Shown one piece after another: positions 13,386 through 18,625 of a DNA stretch of 18,625 bases. Numbering within the stretch: position 1 is the first letter of the stretch; each line of letters starts with the position of its first letter. The stretch is from JBEVNX01 sp040507895 (GTDB taxonomy: Bacteria; Desulfobacterota; Binatia; JACPRU01). The DNA is taken from the NCBI GenBank assembly GCA_040507895.1, contig JBEVNX010000064.1, positions 1 to 18,625 on the forward strand. Direction: 5' to 3'. A program made the position numbers and the translations under genes. The notes beneath the pieces were generated by a model. That model saw only the letters and a program-made list of their open reading frames with translations. It did no database searches and was not told the origin of the DNA.

Positions 13386-14091
13386 GTGATGGAGTCGCCA
13401 CGGAGAGCTGCGTGCTCGGGCCGCCATCCAGGTTGAGCGCGCTCCAGCAGCCGAGACCCCCATCGCCGGGCTGGCGCACGAGGCTGCGTGCCAAATCGGA
13501 CAGCGACACGGGGCGCGGCACCACGACCACCATGACCGTGCCGTCGCCGGGCAAACAAATGGAAGAGCGCCGCGAGACCTGAGGCTTCAACTGCAGCGCC
13601 CTGCCATCGACTGCTAGCCGCGGCCCCGATTGAAGCGCAGCATCGACGGGTGCGGGAAGGGGATCGCGGCTGTGCAGGATCGTCGGCTTCCCCATCGAGA
13701 TCACGAAGACGCCTTGGTCGACCTTGCGCAGCGGGCTCGTCTGTTTTCCGTCTCCGACGACGAGACCTAGCGGCTGCGCCTTCTCGTCGAAGAACCCGCC
13801 GTTGACGACCAGATAAGCCTGGGTTTCCTGGCGCAGCACCGCGACCCGCGCCACTTTGCGCTCGACACGCCGAGCATCGAGAACGGTCATGTGCACAATG
13901 CGGGGGTCGGCGCGGAAAACGTGGGCCTCGACGGGCAGCCCGTCGTCGGAAAGGACCTGCCAGGACCGATACCACAGCCCGGGTGCGAGAGCGGTCCATT
14001 CCGCCGTGGCGCGGGGCTCCTCGGCCGACACACCAGACGCAAGCAGCGATGCCAGCAGCGCGCAGAGCAACAGTCGCAGCGGCTGGCGCAA
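13297..14091 (-). CDS. Secreted phosphodiester glycosidase family (NAGPA-domain) protein
   Basis: 264 residues if started at the TTG at 14091, which gives a clean signal peptide (RQPLRLLLCALLASLLASG then VSAEE). The next in-frame ATG upstream (14202) lies inside the dehydrogenase gene and would add an Arg-rich segment; neither start has a good ribosome binding site, so the start is uncertain. Domain features are LAPGLWYRSWQV, VLDARRVERKVARVAVLRQE, AYLVVNGGFFDEKAQPLGLV, LQSGPRLAVDG, and the C-terminal ALNLDGGPSTQLSV plus VPNGIAILPR. This matches the NAGPA/phosphodiester glycosidase domain family, named for the human uncovering enzyme and found in many exported bacterial proteins of unknown substrate. 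The C-terminal 28 codons plus stop overlap the end of lnt on the opposite strand. Upstream it abuts the dehydrogenase gene (stop at 14133), so co-transcription with that pair is likely. Confidence 0.82.
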   Translation of the reverse strand: MRQPLRLLLCALLASLLASGVSAEEPRATAEWTALAPGLWYRSWQVLSDDGLPVEAHVFRADPRIVHMTVLDARRVERKVARVAVLRQETQAYLVVNGGFFDEKAQPLGLVVGDGKQTSPLRKVDQGVFVISMGKPTILHSRDPLPAPVDAALQSGPRLAVDGRALQLKPQVSRRSSICLPGDGTVMVVVVPRPVSLSDLARSLVRQPGDGGLGCWSALNLDGGPSTQLSVATPSLNLEVEGGWGVPNGIAILPRSATPQGPLP

Positions 14092-14132
14092 CCGAAGGTG
14101 CGCGAGACGCGAGCGCGAACCGGACAGGAGCG

Positions 14133-15269
14133 TCAGAACGCGCTCAGGGTCGCGACACGTTCGCGGTGGTAAGTGGGGTCGCCGAACGCGAGCTCGTTCC
14201 ATTTTGCACGCTTGAACCAGAGATGCAGATCGTGCTCCCAGGTGAAGCCGATGCCGCCGTGCATCTGCACCGCGCGATTCGCCGAGCGTGCGAATATGTC
14301 GCACAGCGACGCCTTCGCCATCGACGCGGCACGAGTCGCCTCGCGCTTCCGCTCATCCTGGGCATATGCCGCATACCAGAGGAGGGAGCGGGCGGGCTCG
14401 ACCTCCGCCACCATTTCGGCGGCCATGTGCTTGATCGCCTGGAAAGAGCCGATCGGGCGTCCGAACTGTTCACGGGTCTTCGAATAGTCGACCGACATCT
14501 CGAGCACGCGCTCCGCGCCGCCCAGCGCGTCGGCGGCCAACGCCACCGCGGCGACATCGAGGATCTTGGCGATCACCGGCCAACCGCCGCCGACGAGGCC
14601 GAGTACGTGCTCGCGGCCGACCTGCACGTTACGGAGCTCCACTTCACAGACGCGTCGAGTGCGATCGATGGTGTCGAGCAGGCGAATGGTGAGACCCGGC
14701 GATCGCCGATCGACCAGGAAGAGCGTAATTCCGGAGGCACCGTCGCTCCCCGACGTGCGGCATGCCGTGATCAAAACGTCGGCGGTATGAGCATAAGGAA
14801 CAAATAGCTTCGCACCGCTGATGCGGTAGCCGGATGCGAGCCGCCGCGCTCGGGTTCGCACACCGGGCGGGTCGAGGCGGTCGCTCGCTTCGAGCAAGGC
14901 CATCGTAGCCGTCGCGTGTCCGCTCGCTAGCTTCGGAAGCCACTCCTGTTTCTGCATGCGGTTCCCCGCCGTCATGATCGCCTGGGTGGCGAGCACGGCG
15001 GAGAACAGGAACGGCCCCGGAGCCGCCACACGGCCGAGCTCACCAATGAGAACGGCCGCGTCGAGCATTCCAAGTGCCAAACCGCCGTACGATTCGGGGA
15101 CGAGAACGCCAGGCCATCCCATCTCCGCCATCCGACGCTCGACGGCCTCCGATGACCCTGGCGTGGCCTGCGCAGCCTGCCGCACCACGCTGGGCGTGCA
15201 TTCGCGCGCGAGAAAGTCGCGAGCGCTCTTCTGCAGCAACTCCTGGTCGTCGGAGAGGCCGAAATCCAT
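14133..15269 (-). CDS. Acyl-CoA dehydrogenase-fold protein, probable non-catalytic subunit
   Basis: 378 residues from the ATG at 15269, one base after the stop of the upstream dehydrogenase. The typical three-part fold is visible: an N-terminal helical domain (MDFGLSDDQELLQKSARDFL, MGWPGVLVPESYGGLALG), a middle beta domain (ATATMALLEASDR, YRISGAKLFVPYA) and a C-terminal helical domain (YSKTREQFGRPIGSFQAIKH, MHGGIGFTWEHDLHLWFKRA). Aligned by eye on the shared GWxV motif, the position of the catalytic Glu of the neighbouring subunit is Ala240 here, and the alternative medium-chain-type Glu near the C-terminus is not evident. Known heterotetrameric acyl-CoA dehydrogenases, such as the mycobacterial FadE28-FadE29 steroid enzymes, pair a catalytic and a non-catalytic chain encoded side by side. 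By analogy this is the partner chain. Substrate unknown. Confidence 0.88.
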   Translation of the reverse strand: MDFGLSDDQELLQKSARDFLARECTPSVVRQAAQATPGSSEAVERRMAEMGWPGVLVPESYGGLALGMLDAAVLIGELGRVAAPGPFLFSAVLATQAIMTAGNRMQKQEWLPKLASGHATATMALLEASDRLDPPGVRTRARRLASGYRISGAKLFVPYAHTADVLITACRTSGSDGASGITLFLVDRRSPGLTIRLLDTIDRTRRVCEVELRNVQVGREHVLGLVGGGWPVIAKILDVAAVALAADALGGAERVLEMSVDYSKTREQFGRPIGSFQAIKHMAAEMVAEVEPARSLLWYAAYAQDERKREATRAASMAKASLCDIFARSANRAVQMHGGIGFTWEHDLHLWFKRAKWNELAFGDPTYHRERVATLSAF

Positions 15270-15270
15270 C

Positions 15271-16479
15271 TCAGCTTCCCTTCGGCATGCCGAGGCCGCG
15301 CTCCGAGATGATGTTCTTCTGGATCTGTGAGGTTCCTCCGCCGATGATCAGACCGAGAGTGAACATGAACTCGTATGGCCAAATGCCGCGATCGACGACG
15401 TGCCTGGACTTGCGGTCGAGCACGCCGTAGTCACCGAGAACCTCGATCGCGAGCGCACAGATCGCATGGTTGAGCTCGGTCGAGACGAGCTTGTTCACGG
15501 AAGCGGCGATCCCGGGCGACCGCCCGCGCAGCAAATCGGTGAGCTGCCGATACGAGTGATACTTCATGGATTCGACGCGGATCGCCAGATCGGCGAGGCG
15601 CTGGCGGATCAGCGGGTCGGTGCTCGGCGGCTTGCCGCCACGACGACGCGTCCGTGCCACGTGCAGCAGGCCCTCGAACATTTGTTGCGTTCTCGTCGTC
15701 GAGCCCAGCATGTTGCGTTCGTGTGAGAGCGTGGCGTTAGCGACCTGCCATCCTTGATTCAGCTCTCCGACGAGGTTCTCCCGCGGTACTCTCACGTCCT
15801 CGAAGAACACCTCGTTGAAGCCTTTGTCGCCCGTCATCTGCACCAGCGGCCGGACGGTGATCCCGGGCGTCTTCATGTCGATCAGAATGTAGGAGATGCC
15901 GTTGTGCTTCGGCGCGCTTGGGTCGGTACGGGTGAGGCAAAACATCCAATCGGCGAACTGCGCGTTCGAAGTCCAAACCTTCTGGCCGTTGACAATGAAA
16001 AAGTCGCCGACCAGCTCCGCGCGCGTCTTGAGCGACGCCAGATCGGAGCCGGATCCAGGCTCGGAGTAGCCTTGACACCAGATGTGCTCGGCATCGAGGA
16101 TCCTGGGCAGGAACGTCCGCTTTTGCGCCTCGGTGCCGTACTGCATCAGAGTCGGGCCGACCATCTGGACACCCATCATCCCGATCACGCTCGGCGCCCG
16201 CGCCTTGAGCGTCTCTTCAGCGACGATCGTCTGGCGCATGAGCGTTTGCCGCTTGTCGGTGTCGGGATCGGCGCGGCCGCCGTATTGCTTTGGCCAGCTC
16301 ATGGCCAAGTAGCCCGCTTCGTAGAGCTTACGCTGCCAGGCCCTCAGCTCGGCGATGCGCTTGGGGTCACCAAACTCCGCGGGCACTGCCTTGCGCTCGC
16401 GCCTTGGGATGTTGCGCTGAAGCCACCGCCGGACTTCGCCCCGAAACGCGATTTCGTTCTGGTTGAAAGAAAGATCCAT
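15271..16479 (-). CDS. Acyl-CoA dehydrogenase, probable catalytic subunit
   Basis: 402 residues. The start at 16479 is supported by GAGGG about eight bases upstream and the family-typical MDLSFNQNEIAFRGEVRRWL. Motifs are WPKQYGGRADP, the FAD/substrate segment IWCQGYSEPGSGSDLASLKT, FIVNGQKVWTSNAQFADWMF, the FFEDVRVPRENLVGELNQGW boundary, and TLSHERNMLG, where Glu254 sits at the helix-G position used as catalytic base in the isovaleryl- and long-chain-type enzymes. The C-terminal IIGGGTSQIQKNIISERGLG is the usual FAD-binding end. It catalyses FAD-dependent alpha,beta-dehydrogenation of an acyl-CoA, passing electrons to ETF. It is first in a run with the partner dehydrogenase and the NAGPA-domain gene. 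The match to steroid or long branched-chain dehydrogenases is by resemblance; substrate not determined. Confidence 0.92.
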   Translation of the reverse strand: MDLSFNQNEIAFRGEVRRWLQRNIPRRERKAVPAEFGDPKRIAELRAWQRKLYEAGYLAMSWPKQYGGRADPDTDKRQTLMRQTIVAEETLKARAPSVIGMMGVQMVGPTLMQYGTEAQKRTFLPRILDAEHIWCQGYSEPGSGSDLASLKTRAELVGDFFIVNGQKVWTSNAQFADWMFCLTRTDPSAPKHNGISYILIDMKTPGITVRPLVQMTGDKGFNEVFFEDVRVPRENLVGELNQGWQVANATLSHERNMLGSTTRTQQMFEGLLHVARTRRRGGKPPSTDPLIRQRLADLAIRVESMKYHSYRQLTDLLRGRSPGIAASVNKLVSTELNHAICALAIEVLGDYGVLDRKSRHVVDRGIWPYEFMFTLGLIIGGGTSQIQKNIISERGLGMPKGS

Positions 16480-17049
16480 CGGCTTGCCCTCGTCTTGGAC
16501 CGAATCGTCAGATATCGAATGCCTTCAGTACAATTCAACCTGCGACGGCACGCCTTGCCGATCACGGGCTCGCGCCGCGTCATCGGCGCGTACGCCACTG
16601 TAGTCACCGGTTCCGGCCCGGGTATGGGCGGAAATCCTTGCTGCGACGTGCGCCAGGGTCTGAGCGCGGCGCTCGGCAGCGTCGGAGTAGCCGCGGAAAA
16701 TCCGTTGACGGTATGGAAGCGTTGGAGTACGACGACTTCGGTTGCTCGAGCCGACGCGAAGGTGCGTATGTTGTATCGAGTGTCGTGCAAGGTGTGCCAC
16801 ATTTCGTGCTTGTGGACCGATGACCCGCATGGATTCTTGGCCAGCGTCTGCCTTCGCTACCGTCATTGTCAGGCCAAATTGATCGATGAAGGGCTCGAGC
16901 ACCCGCTCGTTGCTCGGCGCCCGCGGACGATGCCGCGACGGATCGGTCCCGCAAAAGGCGCCGCACCTCGAGCCTCGGCGAAGAATTTGCAACCCTAGCC
17001 GTAGCTTACGACTCGGCGCATGACGCGCCGGGTAGGCTCGCCTGTGCCG
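16480..17049. other. 570-base region without a convincing gene
   Basis: This lies between the catalytic dehydrogenase and the PlsC-type gene, which both point left. All six frames hold only short or compositionally odd ORFs. The longest starts are a 159-residue plus-strand frame from 16519, rich in R, C and P, and a 155-residue minus-strand frame from 16992; neither has a ribosome binding site or a recognisable motif. A 36-codon plus-strand frame from the ATG at 16713 is the least implausible small ORF. The left end should hold the promoter of the dehydrogenase genes. I see no tRNA, hairpin array or repeat. Confidence 0.5.
16509..16538 (-). promoter_or_regulatory. Possible promoter of the dehydrogenase pair
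   Basis: On the minus strand TTGAAT (16538-16533) and TATCTG (16514-16509) are separated by 18 bases, about 30 bases before the ATG at 16479. This is the only local AT-rich stretch. Weak matches; pattern only. Confidence 0.3.
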
Positions 17050-17892
17050 TCAGCTTCGCGACTGCCTCGGCCGCTGCGAGCGAACGACGAGGTCGTCCGT
17101 TTGCCGGTTCGATGCCTCGCTCGGCCTGGATTCGGCGCGCCACCCTTCTAGAACGTCGTGGATCTGCCGCTCCGCGCGGCGCATCAATGCCTCGGGGTCC
17201 TCGTCCGGATGGCGGCCGATCGGGGCCGCGATCGACACGCGCACACGGACTCCGAAGGGCACCGGCGTGAGGTTGTGCTGCAACAGGCGCCAGGAGCCAT
17301 CGATGGTGACGGGGAGGACCGCCGTATTCGGTGCCGCGCGCAGCAGCTCCAAGGTGCCCCGGGCTTTGAACGGGCCGACCTCTCCTCGGCGTGCGCGCGT
17401 CCCCTCGGGAAAGATCACGGCCGAGACTTTCCGGCGCTCCACTTCGGCAGCGAGCGCGCGGATGGCCGCGACGGCTTGGTCGCGATCGCGCCGATCGATC
17501 ACCGCGTTACCTCCCCGACGGAGGTTGTAGGAGATGCTCGGAATCCATCGCGCGAGCTCTCGCTTCGCCACGTATTTCGGAAAGTTGCTGAACAGCAAGG
17601 CGCCGAAGATCGGCACGTCGAACATGCTCTGATGGTTGGAGATCACCAGGTAGGGTGTCCATGACTCGACCGCGCCCGAGCGCTCGACCTCGAGCCGCGT
17701 GCCGCAGATTCGAAACGCTCCAACGAGGGATCTCTGAAGCAGCCCGACGACGATCTCGTGGGGTCGAGGGCCGAAGATCCGCGCGATCCGCTGCAGCGGA
17801 TCGAAGATGCCGAGCACGAGACCGAACACGATCAGGAACGGTACGGTGAATGCCCAATCGACGGCGCGGCGGGCGAGTGAGTCCGACGTCAT
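17050..17892 (-). CDS. 1-acyl-sn-glycerol-3-phosphate acyltransferase (PlsC family)
   Basis: 280 residues. An N-terminal membrane helix (about residues 13-30, FTVPFLIVFGLVLGIF) precedes the acyltransferase domain. Motif I is NHQSMFD (His87-X4-Asp92, the catalytic HX4D). Motif II is the GGNAVIDRRDRDQA region, motif III is VIFPEGTRARRG (Glu163, Arg166), and motif IV is AVLPVTIDGS. The family transfers an acyl chain to lysophosphatidic acid to make phosphatidic acid at the inner membrane. The C-terminal 30 residues are Arg/Ser/Gln rich and probably disordered. The start at 17892 has no strong ribosome binding site. It is divergent from the epimerase gene, with 155 bases between start codons. Other acyl acceptors are possible, since genomes often carry several PlsC paralogues. 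Confidence 0.92.
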   Translation of the reverse strand: MTSDSLARRAVDWAFTVPFLIVFGLVLGIFDPLQRIARIFGPRPHEIVVGLLQRSLVGAFRICGTRLEVERSGAVESWTPYLVISNHQSMFDVPIFGALLFSNFPKYVAKRELARWIPSISYNLRRGGNAVIDRRDRDQAVAAIRALAAEVERRKVSAVIFPEGTRARRGEVGPFKARGTLELLRAAPNTAVLPVTIDGSWRLLQHNLTPVPFGVRVRVSIAAPIGRHPDEDPEALMRRAERQIHDVLEGWRAESRPSEASNRQTDDLVVRSQRPRQSRS

Positions 17893-17903
17893 GCGAAGCG
17901 AGC

Positions 17904-17933
17904 GAGCTACCAGGGACGCCGCGCCCCGGTCAA
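17904..17933 (-). promoter_or_regulatory. Weak possible promoter of the PlsC-type gene
   Basis: On the minus strand TTGACC (17933-17928) is followed after 18 bases by TAGCTC (17909-17904), 11 bases before the ATG at 17892. Five of six matches in the -35, two of six in the -10. Low confidence. Confidence 0.2.
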
Positions 17934-18047
17934 ATCTTCACGAAGGTGGCGCGCCGCGTCTCCGCTCGTGGGGGCTGCAGACCCGAAATCCTCGTCCATT
18001 TCGCGGGCCAAATTGCGAGGCCTCGCCCGGGCATGTAGGCAATCAGC

Positions 18048-18625
18048 ATGCGCGTCCTGGTATCGGGTGCCTCCGGGCTCGTCGGTCGCTCCCTGGTCGG
18101 TCGTTTCGAAGCGCGCGGAGACTTCGCAGTCCCGCTCGTGCGGCGCGATGATGCGAATGGCGTACGGTGGGATCCGAAGACCGGACGCTTCGATGACGCC
18201 GCCGCGGAGGGGTTCGAAGCGGTCGTGCATCTCGCCGGCGAAAACGTCGCGGCGGGACGCTGGACCGACCGTCGAAAGTCCGAGATCCGAGACAGCCGCG
18301 TCATCGGCACGAGGCTGCTCGTCGAGCATCTCGCAACACTCGGCCGACCGCCGCGGGTGCTCGTGTGTGCATCCGCGGTCGGGTTCTACGGGGACGGCGG
18401 CGGAGAGGAATGCACCGAGGCATCGCCGCGGGGACGAGGGTTCCTCGCGGAAGTGTGCGGGCATTGGGAAGCCGCGTGCGAGCCGGCGACGGCTTGCGGC
18501 ATCCGCGTGGTGACGCTCCGGATCGGCCTCGTTCTGGCCACCGAGGGTGGAGCGCTCCCGCGGATGTTGCCCGCGTTCAAGCTGGGTCTTGGCGCTCGGC
18601 TCGGCGACGGGAAGCAATGGATGAG
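18048..18625 (+). CDS. TIGR01777/YfcH-type NAD-dependent epimerase (3' truncated by window)
   Basis: An open frame from the ATG at 18048 runs through the window edge without a stop, giving 192 residues. The N-terminus MRVLVSGASGLVGRSLVGRF is the GxxGxxG nucleotide-binding motif of an extended short-chain dehydrogenase. It is followed by VVHLAGENVAAGRWTDRRKS, EIRDSRVIGTRLLVEHLA, VLVCASAVGFYGDGGGEECT, GFLAEVCGHWEAACEP, VVTLRIGLVLATEGGALPRM and GARLGDGKQWM at the edge. These match the TIGR01777 (YfcH/SulA-like) family closely. The biochemical function of the family is not settled; it binds NAD(P) and is widespread. About 100 further residues are expected beyond the window. The ribosome binding site is weak (TAGG, nine bases upstream). 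Divergent from the PlsC-type gene. Confidence 0.9.
   Translation, partial: MRVLVSGASGLVGRSLVGRFEARGDFAVPLVRRDDANGVRWDPKTGRFDDAAAEGFEAVVHLAGENVAAGRWTDRRKSEIRDSRVIGTRLLVEHLATLGRPPRVLVCASAVGFYGDGGGEECTEASPRGRGFLAEVCGHWEAACEPATACGIRVVTLRIGLVLATEGGALPRMLPAFKLGLGARLGDGKQWM

Noticed and set aside
16525..16992. 155-codon minus-strand frame in the unassigned region
   Set aside because: Arg/Ala/His-rich product, no ribosome binding site, no motif, and it ends inside the presumed promoter region of the dehydrogenase genes.
15754..16998. Long open frame of 414 codons on the plus strand
   Set aside because: Most of it is antisense to the well-supported catalytic acyl-CoA dehydrogenase; composition is rich in R, H, L and G as expected for a shadow frame in GC-rich DNA, and it has no recognisable motif.
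1..18625. tRNA, rRNA, CRISPR array, prophage or defence island
   Set aside because: I looked for cloverleaf-like T-loop sequences, regularly spaced repeats, integrase or transposase motifs and known defence domains and saw none. All confident genes are housekeeping, envelope or lipid-metabolism genes.

Overview
The window is GC-rich, densely packed bacterial chromosome with no mobile element, CRISPR array or RNA gene that I can see. The gene content points to a soil- or sediment-type Gram-negative bacterium: an apolipoprotein N-acyltransferase, a lipoprotein lytic transglycosylase, a maf-yggS-proC-yggT cluster, paired acyl-CoA dehydrogenases, an SCP2 carrier and an NDP-forming acyl-CoA ligase. 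A deltaproteobacterial or Binatota-like lineage is my best guess. This rests on gene mix only and is low confidence.

Layout. 1-538 (+): the tail of an unknown gene and a small two-helix membrane protein. 548-1102 (-): a GcvR-like double-ACT protein. 1211-3330 (+): a two-gene NDP-forming acyl-CoA ligase, beta then alpha with an ATGA overlap, closed by a strong hairpin shared with the convergent SCP2 gene. 3393-4027 (-): SCP2 protein and a small DUF4314-like protein. 4156-4743 (+): a six-helix membrane protein. 4747-6807 (-): a Slt-type lytic transglycosylase lipoprotein. 6827-9651 (+): maf, yggS, proC, yggT and an FmdB-type zinc ribbon gene, the first three joined by ATGA overlaps. 9701-10102 (-): a phasin-like coiled-coil protein. 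10103-10350: a divergent regulatory region with DnaA-box-like sites. 10351-13385 (+): a membrane-anchored cytochrome c related to the periplasmic half of cytochrome c/FTR1 iron permeases, then lnt. 13297-16479 (-): a phosphodiester glycosidase family protein whose end overlaps the end of lnt, and two adjacent acyl-CoA dehydrogenases. 16480-17049: about 570 bases with no convincing gene. 17050-17892 (-): a PlsC-type acyltransferase. 18048-18625 (+): a TIGR01777/YfcH-type epimerase running off the window.

Themes. One is acyl-CoA and lipid metabolism: acyl-CoA ligase, SCP2, the dehydrogenase pair, PlsC and phasin. The other is envelope maintenance: lytic transglycosylase, Lnt, YggT and the phosphodiester glycosidase. 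The dehydrogenase pair looks like a catalytic plus a non-catalytic subunit, as in known heterotetrameric steroid-type enzymes.

I did not find a clearly new multi-gene system. The points most worth a second look are the cytochrome c protein that lacks its expected permease domain, the dehydrogenase pair, the DnaA-box-like cluster, the 89-base convergent coding overlap, and a recurring promoter placement that would give leaderless or very short-leader mRNAs.
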